A DNA stretch of 50,899 nt from the NCBI GenBank assembly GCA_022451965.1, contig JAKUNJ010000009.1, positions 1 through 50,899 on the forward strand. The letters run 5' to 3'. The position numbers were made by a program, and so were the translations under genes. Below the pieces are notes generated by a model that saw nothing but the letters and a program-made list of their open reading frames with translations, was not told where the DNA came from and searched no databases. Shown piece after piece: positions 17,894 to 25,852 of the stretch; within the stretch, counting starts at the first letter, position 1; every line of letters begins with the position of its first letter. Source of the stretch: Dehalococcoidia bacterium. GTDB lineage: Bacteria; Chloroflexota; Dehalococcoidia; Lucifugimonadales; Lucifugimonadaceae.

Positions 17894-18295
17894 TTATTTC
17901 TTAGTTGGAACTCGTAATATGATATAAGAAATTCCGATAATGCCAGCTAATCCTACTATCAACTGAACCCAAATTAATTCAATTACGAAAAATATAGCAA
18001 ATGAACAGAATATTATAATCATTGAAAAGGCTAATATTTTTGATTTTAGAGGCATACCCTTGCCTTCATAATAATCTTTTATATATTTACCAAAAATTTT
18101 ATTATTAATTAGCCAGTTATATAACTTTTCAGATGATCTTATATAACAACCTGCAGCAAGAATTAAAAAAATAGTAGTAGGAAGACCAGGAACAAATATA
18201 CCAAGATATCCTATGCCAACAAAAAGCGAACCTAAAAGAATCCATAAAATCCTAATAAGTTTATTTTTTTTAGGCTTAACTATTTTCTCAGTCAA
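17894..18295 (-). CDS. DUF454 (YbaN family) inner-membrane protein
   Basis: A 133-residue membrane protein with the DUF454/YbaN signature: ILLGSLFVGIGYLGIFVPGLPTTIFLILAAGCYIRSSEKLY, then a short soluble loop (KYIKDYYEGKGMP) and two further hydrophobic segments. Three to four membrane helices are expected. The function of the family is unknown. The start is a TTG with GGAG 5 bases upstream. It is followed by the promoter of the iron-binding protein on the same strand, so it is probably a separate transcript. Confidence 0.85.
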   Translation of the reverse strand: MTEKIVKPKKNKLIRILWILLGSLFVGIGYLGIFVPGLPTTIFLILAAGCYIRSSEKLYNWLINNKIFGKYIKDYYEGKGMPLKSKILAFSMIIIFCSFAIFFVIELIWVQLIVGLAGIIGISYIILRVPTKK

Positions 18296-18330
18296 CAGAA
18301 CTCCAAAAATTTTAAGTTAGATTGTGAGGA

Positions 18331-18348
18331 ACCAAATCAATTATAAAT
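18331..18348. repeat. Dispersed intergenic repeat, core copy 1
   Basis: The 18-base core accaaatcaattataaat is identical to 21124-21141. Only the core is shared here. It lies in the gap between the divergent DUF454 and MFS genes. Confidence 0.55.
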
Positions 18349-18452
18349 CAGTTCAAACAATAGTCAACGCTATAAGGAAATAAAGAAATCTTAGTATATT
18401 AAAAAAAAAAAATAAGATATATTACTGATAGCAGAAAATTATAAAATTCTTA

Positions 18453-19694
18453 ATGACACAAAAACAAAACTCAATTTTTTATGGATGGAAAATAGTATTT
18501 GTTATGGCAATAACATCTTCAATGACTATGGCTTTAGGAACCTTAAATTTTGGTTTATTTATTAAGCCTATGGGCGATGAATTACTCATAGGGAGATCAT
18601 ATTTTGGATGGGCATCGACGGCAAGGCAGATAGTAGGAGGATTAACAAGTCCTATTCTCGGACCATGGATCGACAAATATGGAGCAAGAATCTTATTACC
18701 TGTTGGAGTCACTATTACTGGAATTGGATTAATTTTATTGGGTTTCAATTCTAGTGGAATAATAATGATATTAATTTTTGGAGCAATAGGTATTACAAGT
18801 TTAGGAGGACCTGGTGCATTAATAACAACTGTTCCTATATCTAAGTGGTTTGTAGAAAAAAGAGGGAAAGCATTAGCAATTACTTCTTTAGGAGTACCTA
18901 TTGGAGCTATGATATTTGTTCCTCTTACACAGTTTTTTATCGATATTTCAGGTTGGCGAAATACTTGGATTATTTTTGGATTTATATCTATGTTAATTAT
19001 TATTCCTCCTGCATTATGGCTCTTAAGAAGACAACCGGAAGATATCGGATTAGTTCCTGACGGAGAATTAATAGAATCTAAAAATCTAAAAGATAAAGAG
19101 ACATCATGGGAATTCGAAGAAGCATTCAAGACAAGAGTATTTTGGAAAATAACCTTTTGCCTTACGGTTATTTCAATCGCAACTGGGACAATAGCTATAC
19201 ATAGAATTCCTGCATTTATGGATCGAGGTTTAGAACCTCAACTTATTGCACTTGCAACAGCTTTTGATGCTGTATGTGCAGGAATAAGTACTTTTTTTGT
19301 TGGTAATTTAGTTAAAAAATTAGGTATACGACTTTTAGGGACATTATCATTTTTATTTTTAGCAATAGCCAGCATAATTACAATTTATGCTTATTCTTTT
19401 TGGGTCATTTTTATCTCAATGGCAATATTTGGTCTTGGTATAGGAGGATTAATGTTTATACATTCATTCATTTGGGCGGATTATTTTGGAAGAAAAAACT
19501 TAGGAACAATTAGAGGTAAAATTACGCCATTCATATTAATTATTGGAGGTATTGGAGCTCCGGTTTCAGGATACGTAAGAGACTATACAGGAAGCTATCA
19601 AAGTATATGGTTTGCTGGATTAATTATGATGATAATTTCGGCACTTATTTTTTCCACATGTAAAAAACCTATTAAAAATATAGAATATAATTAA
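18453..19694 (+). CDS. MFS transporter, oxalate/formate-antiporter-like (OFA family)
   Basis: A 413-residue transporter with 12 predicted membrane helices. The N-terminus FYGWKIVFVMAITSSM, with FGLFIKPMGDELLIGRSYFGWA, is typical of OFA/monocarboxylate-type MFS proteins. A cytoplasmic loop near residues 195-225 (RRQPEDIGLVPDGE) separates the two halves, and the C-terminus is short. It probably carries a small organic acid. No clear ribosome binding site precedes the ATG, and an A-rich stretch lies upstream. The lipase gene follows 33 bases downstream on the same strand. Confidence 0.87.
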   Translation: MTQKQNSIFYGWKIVFVMAITSSMTMALGTLNFGLFIKPMGDELLIGRSYFGWASTARQIVGGLTSPILGPWIDKYGARILLPVGVTITGIGLILLGFNSSGIIMILIFGAIGITSLGGPGALITTVPISKWFVEKRGKALAITSLGVPIGAMIFVPLTQFFIDISGWRNTWIIFGFISMLIIIPPALWLLRRQPEDIGLVPDGELIESKNLKDKETSWEFEEAFKTRVFWKITFCLTVISIATGTIAIHRIPAFMDRGLEPQLIALATAFDAVCAGISTFFVGNLVKKLGIRLLGTLSFLFLAIASIITIYAYSFWVIFISMAIFGLGIGGLMFIHSFIWADYFGRKNLGTIRGKITPFILIIGGIGAPVSGYVRDYTGSYQSIWFAGLIMMIISALIFSTCKKPIKNIEYN

Positions 19695-19727
19695 AAGAAT
19701 TAAATTAAAGTAAAGAAAATTAAGAAA

Positions 19728-21014
19728 ATGAAAAAAATATTATTTCTAACAATCATATTCATCATGTCTTGCTCGACATCAGTTACTGAAGATCAAGCTA
19801 AAACTGAGGCTAAAGAAATTGGAGAATCTATAGTGGAAGTATCCTCTAAAATTGATGATAAACCTTTTGTAAGTCTTCAACAAATCGGGTTTGAAAGCAT
19901 ATTACCAGATATTGTTTATCAAAATTTTCTTGTTCTTAGAGAATTTGATTTCGTAAAAGAAAAATCTGAAAAAAAAGGATATAAAATAATCGGGGATGAT
20001 TTTATCAGAGCTCCTGGAGAAGAATTAGGTGATAAATTTTCAATAAATCTTAGCGGTGGATTAGCTCTAATTGTAGAAAAGGAAGATATCTTATTTGTGA
20101 CATATAGATCAACCTCTGCAAAAACAAAAAGAGAATATACCAAGAATGTAATAACCGATCTTGATGGTGCAATGGTAAAGGCTGATTGGATAGAATCTCC
20201 AGATGTTTTTGTTCATAGAGGCTTCAGTTCTGAATACGATAGGTTCAGAGAAGTTATTTTTGAAGCAATAGATAAAAATAATCCTCAAAAAATTATTTTT
20301 TCTGGTCATAGCTTGGGATCTGCACTTGCTACGCTTTCAGCTCTTGACCTGTCTATGAATTATGGTTACGATGTTTCATTAATTTCCATGGGAGGACCTA
20401 GAGTAGGTAATAAAGAATATAGAGAGTTGATGGATAAATATGTAAAGGATAATTATAGAATATTTATACCAAATGATCCCATTGTGAATATTCCCGGAAC
20501 ACTGAAGGACTATGAACATTCAGGACTTGCACTTGGAATTAATTCTGACGGGACCCATAATAATGAAATAACTATTGATAATTTTGGATTTACTGCATAC
20601 AGATCTATTTTTGATGATAGATTCAATATTCATGGCTACGGAAATTATGCTAAATCTCTAAACATAATTATGTCTAATTGTTATAAGGATAAATTAGAAT
20701 GCTTTGATATGAAAGAAGCATACATGACTTCTATGGTTGAACGAGAAACAATGAACCAATTTAGAGAAGCTGTCAAAGCAAGACCTAAAGAAATCTTAGA
20801 TGAAAACATAGAAAAAGCTTTAGGCAATATAGAGGAAGAAAAGAAAAAAATAGAAGAAGTTACAAATGAAATTAGAGAAAAAACAAATGCTCAAGTTTTG
20901 AGTACTTTAGACACTATTATTGATGCAAACAAAGCTAAAACTGAGTGGGTAAAAAGTTATCAGGAAAAAGCTAAAAGTCTGAAAGATAAGGCAAAGGACT
21001 TATTAAACAAATAG
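19728..21014 (+). CDS. Lipoprotein lipase, class 3 (alpha/beta hydrolase)
   Basis: A 428-residue protein with lipobox IMSC (C15), so it is anchored outside the membrane. The lipase class 3 domain spans about residues 100-280. The nucleophile elbow is GHSLG (S195), with D250 in IPNDPIVNIPG and H264 in DYEHSG as likely triad partners; FVTYRSTS and VHRGFSSEY are also family features. Residues 340-428 are highly charged and look like a long coiled coil. It would hydrolyse acyl esters at the cell surface. It ends 4 bases before the 3' end of the convergent tRNA-Ala. Confidence 0.88.
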   Translation: MKKILFLTIIFIMSCSTSVTEDQAKTEAKEIGESIVEVSSKIDDKPFVSLQQIGFESILPDIVYQNFLVLREFDFVKEKSEKKGYKIIGDDFIRAPGEELGDKFSINLSGGLALIVEKEDILFVTYRSTSAKTKREYTKNVITDLDGAMVKADWIESPDVFVHRGFSSEYDRFREVIFEAIDKNNPQKIIFSGHSLGSALATLSALDLSMNYGYDVSLISMGGPRVGNKEYRELMDKYVKDNYRIFIPNDPIVNIPGTLKDYEHSGLALGINSDGTHNNEITIDNFGFTAYRSIFDDRFNIHGYGNYAKSLNIIMSNCYKDKLECFDMKEAYMTSMVERETMNQFREAVKARPKEILDENIEKALGNIEEEKKKIEEVTNEIREKTNAQVLSTLDTIIDANKAKTEWVKSYQEKAKSLKDKAKDLLNK

Positions 21015-21018
21015 TTTT

Positions 21019-21094
21019 TGGTGGAGCCTGGGAGGATCGAACTCCCGACCTCTTCCGTGCAAGGGAAGCGCTCTCCCAGCTGAGCTAAGGCCCC
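21019..21094 (-). tRNA. tRNA-Ala (anticodon TGC)
   Basis: A 76-base tRNA on the minus strand with encoded CCA (21019-21021). The acceptor stem is GGGGCCT with AGGCTCC. The anticodon loop is CTTGCAC between CTTCC and GGAAG, giving anticodon TGC. The T arm contains GTTCGATCC. Cloverleaf folded by eye. Confidence 0.96.
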
Positions 21095-21118
21095 ATTTAG
21101 TTAGAATGCGTATTTGTA

Positions 21119-21150
21119 ATGATACCAAATCAATTATAAATGATTCTATT
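21119..21150. repeat. Dispersed intergenic repeat, copy 2 (32 bases)
   Basis: Nearly matches 24258-24289 over its whole length (a few substitutions and one offset), and shares an 18-base core with 18331-18348. It lies just upstream of tRNA-Ala on that gene's strand and contains TATAAT when read on the minus strand. Confidence 0.6.
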
Positions 21151-21206
21151 GTAATAAGGTTGAAAAAGTTGAAAAAATAGTTGAAACGTTTTTCTACTGA
21201 GTTATT

Positions 21207-21232
21207 TGACATCATGTATTTGAATAATTAGT
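21207..21232. repeat. 26-bp direct repeat, left copy
   Basis: Perfectly identical to 21457-21482, 250 bases away, same orientation. Shorter, degenerate relatives of the same sequence (ttttgaataattagtcaga...) occur near 21926-21958 and 22533-22560. Confidence 0.85.
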
Positions 21233-21292
21233 CTGATTGATACATAATTTCTGTAAGCATCACTAAATAGGAGATAAATTTAGATAGAATAA

Positions 21293-21442
21293 ATGATGAA
21301 ATCTTTTAAATGGCATGGCATTCCAGTTAATATTCCAAATACTCATAAAGAATGGTTGTTTTTTAGTACAGTAATCCTATTTTCTATTGGTTGGTATATT
21401 GGTTCACTATTATTTAGGATTTTGAAAACTATTTTAGCTTAG
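21293..21442 (+). CDS. Possible 49-residue membrane peptide
   Basis: An ORF (MMKSFKWHGIPVNIPNTHKEW...) with one hydrophobic segment around residues 22-42 (FFSTVILFSIGWYIGSLLF) and a short basic tail. It fills most of the segment between the two 26-bp direct repeats. A GGAG lies about 19 bases upstream, too far to be convincing, so the start is weakly supported. No family recognised. Confidence 0.35.
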   Translation: MMKSFKWHGIPVNIPNTHKEWLFFSTVILFSIGWYIGSLLFRILKTILA

Positions 21443-21456
21443 ATAAACTGCTACTC

Positions 21457-21482
21457 TGACATCATGTATTTGAATAATTAGT
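21457..21482. repeat. 26-bp direct repeat, right copy
   Basis: Identical to 21207-21232. The two copies bracket a 224-base segment holding a small membrane ORF. The right copy ends 12 bases before the stop of the convergent hypothetical gene. Confidence 0.85.
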
Positions 21483-21493
21483 TGGATAGCTTT

Positions 21494-21847
21494 TTATAGT
21501 TCCCTATCATCTATTCTGTTGGGTGGTTCAGTATTGGCTTTTTGGATAACAATTAAGACATCATCACCATAAATACTTTTGAAGATTCTTTCAATCTTTC
21601 TTTTAGAATTTTCATTCAGCATTGATAAATGAAAGAAGTTATATGAAGTAGGATTCTGAAAAGTTAATAGAAGCTTTGGATAGATATAATTTACTCCACT
21701 AATATCAAATAATAATTCATTCAGAAACTCCTCATCACTATTAGACAACAGCTCATACCATGTCTGAGGCAATAGATATGTCCTCTCAAACTTTTTAGTA
21801 TCAAATAATTCTCTTTGGTCTTTATTATTTTGTTTCTTTTTTTTCAT
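21494..21847 (-). CDS. Hypothetical protein, 117 residues
   Basis: A small soluble protein with a lysine-rich N-terminus (MKKKKQNNKDQRELFD), a central part with aromatic residues (LLPQTWYELLSNSDEEF, GVNYIYPKLLLTFQNP) and a C-terminal helical-looking region (NENSKRKIERIFKSIYG) ending in a polar tail. No signal peptide or membrane segment. I do not recognise the family. It sits in the repeat-containing patch between tRNA-Ala and the HPP gene, and nothing in the context suggests a function. Confidence 0.5.
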   Translation of the reverse strand: MKKKKQNNKDQRELFDTKKFERTYLLPQTWYELLSNSDEEFLNELLFDISGVNYIYPKLLLTFQNPTSYNFFHLSMLNENSKRKIERIFKSIYGDDVLIVIQKANTEPPNRIDDREL

Positions 21848-22010
21848 GGGATTAAATTAAATCACCTAGAAAACATAAAGTCTTTTTTGATGTCTCATTA
21901 GATAGCTAATATTAACATTATGGGTTTTGAATAATTAGTCAGACTCATTCATAATTTCTTATAGTTAATCTATGAAGAGATTATGGAACTCATAGATATA
22001 TCATATGAAT

Positions 22011-22532
22011 TTATATGATATTTTTCCCATATTTATCTAAAGCTAACTTAAAGACATATAAAAATAACACAGAAAAAATCACAAAAAGTATTAGTCTAAA
22101 ATCAAATTCATGTACCGATAAGCCTATAGATGTTCCTGCAGCTGGGACATGTTCAGAATTTGTTAAAGTCATAACTAGCAAACAAATAAAAAAAGATATA
22201 CCAGAAAAAATATGAAAGTTTTTATTAGAAATTGATACATATAAATCTTGATCAAATAATTGAAAAAGAAAGTGTAGAAGAATAAAGGTTATAATAGCTA
22301 TTAAATTACCAACAACTAGGCTTTTAAAGCGGTTTTGCCTATTTTTAGGGTGTAAAAAAAGTAATGCTACGCTAGAACCTATGGCAGCATTAATTACATT
22401 ATTAGAAAATGTTTCTCCTACAAGAATGATTATAGTTATAAATATGCCTGCAAGAAGAGATTGTATTACATGATATTTAGTTATGAACCCCTTTTTCATC
22501 TCTATAATTCTAACAATAAAAAAAGCTTTCAT
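22011..22532 (-). CDS. HPP-family integral membrane protein
   Basis: A 173-residue protein with four to five predicted membrane helices. It resembles the HPP family: AAIGSSVALLFLHPKNRQNRFKSLVVGNLIA in the first half and TNSEHVPAAGTSIGL in the second, the latter corresponding to the HPPAGAT-like motif. Some HPP proteins are implicated in nitrite transport in plastids and cyanobacteria, but the function of bacterial ones is mostly unknown. A second possible start lies at residue 12 (MKKGFITKYH). Neither start has a good ribosome binding site. Confidence 0.7.
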   Translation of the reverse strand: MKAFFIVRIIEMKKGFITKYHVIQSLLAGIFITIIILVGETFSNNVINAAIGSSVALLFLHPKNRQNRFKSLVVGNLIAIITFILLHFLFQLFDQDLYVSISNKNFHIFSGISFFICLLVMTLTNSEHVPAAGTSIGLSVHEFDFRLILFVIFSVLFLYVFKLALDKYGKNII

Positions 22533-22574
22533 GGAATAATTTATTTGACTGATTCATAATGATTTTTTGTTTTA

Positions 22575-23339
22575 TTAAGACAGATCTCTTGTATCATTTA
22601 CAAATTTATTAATAGACTCTTGTGCTTCAAAGAATAAATTACTGTAAACTTTGGCATGCTTTGGCAATTTTTTCGGGCTGTAACCAATTAAGTCATTATA
22701 AACTTGAACTTGTCCATCGGAAAAATTTCCTGATGAAATTCCAATTGTTGGTATTGATAATTTTTTTGTAATTTTTTTTGTTAAAAACTCATCCACTAAT
22801 TCTAAAACTAAAGAAAATACTCCTGATGATTCAAGAGAAATTGCATCATCAAAAATTTCCTTAGCCTCATCCTGATTTTTTCCTAAGATCTTGAATTCTT
22901 TATGATTATTAATAGATTGAGGTTTTACTCCAATATGACCCATCACAGCAATTTTATGATCGATTAAATATTTTATGATTTCAAATTTTTCTGATCCTCC
23001 TTCTAACTTTACAGCATCTGCACCTGAGTTTATTAATAATGAAGCATTTCTTAATGCATCCTCTTTAGTTTCATATGTACCATAAGATAAATCAGAAACT
23101 AGTAACTTATCAATTCCTACTCTTGCTACAGCTTCTGTAGCATTAATCATATCTTCGATAGTCACCTTATTAGTAAAATCATAACCTAAGGATGTAGTAC
23201 CCAAACTATCTCCTACTAATATCATTTCAGCAGAGGAATTATTTACTATATAACCACTTACATAGTCATATGCTGTAATCATTGTAATTTTCTTAAAATT
23301 CTTTAATTTCTGAATTTTCTTAATTGAAACTTTATTCAT
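22575..23339 (-). CDS. panB: 3-methyl-2-oxobutanoate hydroxymethyltransferase PanB
   Basis: A 254-residue TIM-barrel enzyme of pantothenate (vitamin B5/CoA) synthesis that transfers a hydroxymethyl group to 2-oxoisovalerate to give ketopantoate. Features are MITAYDY, the metal site VGDSLGTTSLGY, SGADAVKLEGG, MGHIGVKPQS and LELVDEF (catalytic glutamate region). The usual GIGAG-x-x-x-DGQ motif reads GISSGNFSDGQVQVYNDLIG, a modest divergence. Length is near the usual 260-280. The start overlaps the stop of panC by four bases (ATGA), so the two form an operon. Confidence 0.94.
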   Translation of the reverse strand: MNKVSIKKIQKLKNFKKITMITAYDYVSGYIVNNSSAEMILVGDSLGTTSLGYDFTNKVTIEDMINATEAVARVGIDKLLVSDLSYGTYETKEDALRNASLLINSGADAVKLEGGSEKFEIIKYLIDHKIAVMGHIGVKPQSINNHKEFKILGKNQDEAKEIFDDAISLESSGVFSLVLELVDEFLTKKITKKLSIPTIGISSGNFSDGQVQVYNDLIGYSPKKLPKHAKVYSNLFFEAQESINKFVNDTRDLS

Positions 23340-24175
23340 TTTTTTCTGTAGATAATATTATCAATGAGCCTAATTTTTCCAACATATACTGCAATAAGAA
23401 TTACAAAATCAGAATTTATTTCATCAACTATTTCAAAGTTTTCTAGATCTCTAATTGATATATATTCAATTTTTATAAGATTGAAATCAGAAAGGTAATT
23501 TTCAATTAAGGTAATTATATTTTTTGATTTTTTTTCACCTGATATTAGATTTTTAATACCGAAATATAGAGAATTTATTATTTCAGTTGCTTGATTCTTT
23601 TCAGAAACGGATAAATTTTTATTTCTGCTTGATAATGCTAAGCCTTCATTATCTCTTATTGTTTTAGAGGAAATGATCTCAACAGGAATATTTAAATCAC
23701 TTACAAAAGATTTTATGAGTAACAATTGTTGATAATCTTTTTCACCAAAAATTGCATAATTGGGTTGAATAATATTAAATAATTTTGTAACAACAGTAGC
23801 AACTCCTTCCATATTACCTTTTCTATACTTCCCTTCTAAGACATCTGAAAGCATCTTAACTTTTACATATGACTTGAAGTTTTCAGGATAAATTTCCTCA
23901 GCTGGAGGACAAAATAATATATCAACACCTAGATTCTGTAATATTTTTTTATCATCTTCAAGACTTCGAGGATAGGTATCAAAATCTTTTGTCGAATTAA
24001 ATTGAATAGGATTTACAAAAATACTAACTATAATAGTTTCTCCATATGACTTTGCTTTTTCTATGAGAGAAATATGGCCTTCATGTATAGATCCCATAGT
24101 GGGTACAAAGGCTATTTTGGATGTTATTTTAGATCTTTCTTCAAAGAAACCTGAGACTGTGTTATGTACTTTCAA
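23336..24175 (-). CDS. panC: Pantothenate synthetase PanC
   Basis: A 279-residue enzyme that joins pantoate and beta-alanine using ATP. The HIGH-type nucleotide site is seen in VPTMGSIHEGHISLI. VSIFVNPIQFNSTKDFDTYPR and FGEKDYQQLLLI are pantoate/ATP-site motifs, and SKTIRDNEGLALSSRNKNLS stands for the KMSKS-like loop. Full length. It is the first gene of a panC-panB operon on the minus strand. No panE or panD lies in the window. Confidence 0.95.
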   Translation of the reverse strand: MKVHNTVSGFFEERSKITSKIAFVPTMGSIHEGHISLIEKAKSYGETIIVSIFVNPIQFNSTKDFDTYPRSLEDDKKILQNLGVDILFCPPAEEIYPENFKSYVKVKMLSDVLEGKYRKGNMEGVATVVTKLFNIIQPNYAIFGEKDYQQLLLIKSFVSDLNIPVEIISSKTIRDNEGLALSSRNKNLSVSEKNQATEIINSLYFGIKNLISGEKKSKNIITLIENYLSDFNLIKIEYISIRDLENFEIVDEINSDFVILIAVYVGKIRLIDNIIYRKK

Positions 24176-24257
24176 ATTATACCCAAAATAATATTATTTT
24201 TTGCCTTATTAGATTTGACTTCAACTAATTTCAATCTTGGTAAAACATTTATTTGAG

Positions 24258-24289
24258 ATGATACCATATCAATTATAATGGAATCTATT
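24258..24289. repeat. Dispersed intergenic repeat, copy 3
   Basis: Begins atgataccatatcaattata and closely matches 21119-21150, including the shared ending ctatt. It lies about 80 bases upstream of panC on the panC strand, in a 534-base stretch (24176-24709) without a large gene. That stretch otherwise holds AT-rich DNA and two candidate micro-ORFs. Confidence 0.6.
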
Positions 24290-24391
24290 ATTAGATTACT
24301 AAATCAATTTGAATAAAGATTGATGATTTAAATGACAATTTGTTCGTAAAAAAGTTAAGATATAAAATTTATTTAGAACACAATAAGATTT

Positions 24392-24556
24392 TTATCTATA
24401 ATTTGTATACTTATAGTAAGACCAAGCCCCTAAAAGTAGACATAACATAAAAACTGGAAATGCAACCCTTGCGCCTAAGGTCTGACTAAGAATTACTAAT
24501 AATAAAATTGATGAAGATAATAATATAATTCCTAAATTCTTATATATATTTTTCAT
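24392..24556 (-). CDS. Possible 54-residue two-helix membrane peptide
   Basis: An ORF with two hydrophobic segments (about residues 8-25 and 31-45) separated by a short SQTLGAR turn, ending in a tyrosine/lysine-rich tail (WSYYKYTNYR). Its high hydrophobicity and hairpin-like topology argue against a random ORF, but there is no clear ribosome binding site. It is the last of three consecutive short minus-strand ORFs downstream of the rhodopsin terminator. Confidence 0.4.
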   Translation of the reverse strand: MKNIYKNLGIILLSSSILLLVILSQTLGARVAFPVFMLCLLLGAWSYYKYTNYR

Positions 24557-24571
24557 TCTATTTTCAATTTA

Positions 24572-24682
24572 TTAACTAAAAGACATAATAATAAAAGAAA
24601 TGATGAATAATATAAAAAATATTACTGCAAAGAATCCTGAAACATATCTAATAATTTTAGTAAATCTCCGATAATTAAGCAT
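24572..24682 (-). CDS. Possible 36-residue single-helix membrane peptide
   Basis: MLNYRRFTKIIRYVSGFF... has a basic N-terminus and a hydrophobic segment of about 22 residues, ending MSFS. It lies 15 bases upstream of the 54-residue ORF on the same strand. No good ribosome binding site is seen. Its topology resembles small membrane-anchored regulators or subunits, but in AT-rich DNA chance ORFs of this type are common. Confidence 0.35.
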   Translation of the reverse strand: MLNYRRFTKIIRYVSGFFAVIFFILFIISFIIMSFS

Positions 24683-24709
24683 TAGTGATTATAAATTCAT
24701 TTAGCAAGA

Positions 24710-24895
24710 TTATCCTAAAAATACGTCTGTTTGATCATCTGACTCAAAAACATCATTTAGAAAATTAAACTTATCTTTTCTAGAAATAGTTGAAGCATTA
24801 GATTCATCATTGATCTTATAATTTTCTACATTTCTATCAAGATTTTCATTTTTTATTTTATTATCCATACAGTTATTATAAATTAGAGTTTTCAA
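24710..24895 (-). CDS. Possible small acidic protein, up to 61 residues
   Basis: Polar, Asn/Asp/Lys-rich and probably unstructured (ENLDRNVENYKINDESN...). A more likely start is the second methionine (residue 10, MDNKIKNENL), giving 52 residues. No ribosome binding site stands out. It sits between the rhodopsin terminator and two hydrophobic micro-ORFs on the same strand. Function unknown; it may be non-coding. Confidence 0.33.
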   Translation of the reverse strand: MKTLIYNNCMDNKIKNENLDRNVENYKINDESNASTISRKDKFNFLNDVFESDDQTDVFLG

Positions 24896-24938
24896 GTTGA
24901 AAATTTATAAAAATTAAATTAATGTCTAATTAACACCA

Positions 24939-24978
24939 AATAGTCGTAGCTAGACTTCAATATCTAACTACGACTATT
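24939..24978 (-). terminator. Terminator of the rhodopsin gene
   Basis: Perfect 11-bp stem (24939-24949 with 24968-24978), extended past one mismatch by four more pairs, with an 8-base loop. It lies 17 bases after the rhodopsin stop on the minus strand and is followed by an AT-rich stretch. Confidence 0.8.
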
Positions 24979-24995
24979 ATAAACGGCTAATTTAT

Positions 24996-25685
24996 TTAGC
25001 TTTTAGTATCAGCTTTAGCAGCAGCCCATATTACTAAACCAAATGCAGTTTTGTTTATCAGGTCTGCAAAGTTATAAATGATATTCATAGTCTGAACACC
25101 ATCAGTCACATCAACCATATTTCCTATAATGTATCCCAAAGGATAGATAGCCCAACCTACAAGCACAATTAATTTCATAGAATTGAATGCAGACTGAACA
25201 TTTTCATTCTTACCTTCAGCGCTTGCTTTAGCAGCTCCACCAACAAAAATAAGATAAACTACATATAACCAACCAATCATTCCGATTATGAATCCAATTG
25301 TTGCATCAATAACATCCATTTCTCCTAACAATCCTCCTACAAGCATAACTACGCTTGCGATTAGCAATTGCCAGAATAAATTAATAGTTACCTTTCCTAC
25401 TACTTTTAATATCAAGTAGAATTCAACAATTTGAAGCGGAACAGTGATTAACCAATCAATGTATCTTAATTGAGTTAAATCCCCAGATCCAAATGCTTCA
25501 ACCCAAGCATCTCTCATATACCAATAGTGAAAAAATGCGATGAAAGTTACTAAACCAGCAACAGTAACTGAAGTTCTCCACTTTGGACTAACCTCTCCTC
25601 TTTCAAAGAAGAAGAATACAGCTGAACATAACATAGCTGCAGTACCAAAGTAGAAACTAAACTGCGTCAACGAATTAATATCCAT
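24996..25685 (-). CDS. Proteorhodopsin, predicted blue-absorbing proton pump
   Basis: A 229-residue microbial rhodopsin with seven predicted membrane helices. Helix C reads RYIDWLITVPLQIVEFYLIL: D77 (proton acceptor), T81 and E88 (proton donor) give the DTE pattern of proton-pumping proteorhodopsins. Q85 is at the spectral-tuning position (105 in green proteorhodopsin), where Gln gives blue absorption. H53 in AFFHYWYMR corresponds to the conserved histidine near the acceptor. The retinal Schiff-base lysine is K212 in ADLINKTAFG. The start has a CCCTCC-complement site at 25689-25694. It appears to be a single-gene unit ended by a hairpin; no carotenoid or retinal synthesis gene is in the window. 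Confidence 0.96.
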   Translation of the reverse strand: MDINSLTQFSFYFGTAAMLCSAVFFFFERGEVSPKWRTSVTVAGLVTFIAFFHYWYMRDAWVEAFGSGDLTQLRYIDWLITVPLQIVEFYLILKVVGKVTINLFWQLLIASVVMLVGGLLGEMDVIDATIGFIIGMIGWLYVVYLIFVGGAAKASAEGKNENVQSAFNSMKLIVLVGWAIYPLGYIIGNMVDVTDGVQTMNIIYNFADLINKTAFGLVIWAAAKADTKS

Positions 25686-25852
25686 TTTCCCTCCGAATAT
25701 TTTTTTGTGTTATCAAATGTTAATACAAATAAACAAATAGAGCAATAATAAATTCTATATGGCTTTTAATAATTTACTTTTTGTAAAAATATAAATTATT
25801 ACTATTTGAAAAATGAGAATATGGATGTAAATTTAAAATATTCTTAATAATT

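Noticed and set aside
18479-19129. 216-codon open frame antisense to the MFS transporter
   Set aside because: Lies fully inside a clear 12-helix MFS gene; its translation has no recognisable domain and arises from the codon pattern of the real gene.
21003-21215. 70-codon frame across tRNA-Ala on the minus strand
   Set aside because: Most of it is the tRNA gene itself, with a composition that yields a typical spurious peptide.
21019-22532. Integrative element inserted at tRNA-Ala
   Set aside because: The odd patch lies at the 5' side of the tRNA, no copy of the tRNA 3' end was seen beyond it, and there is no integrase.
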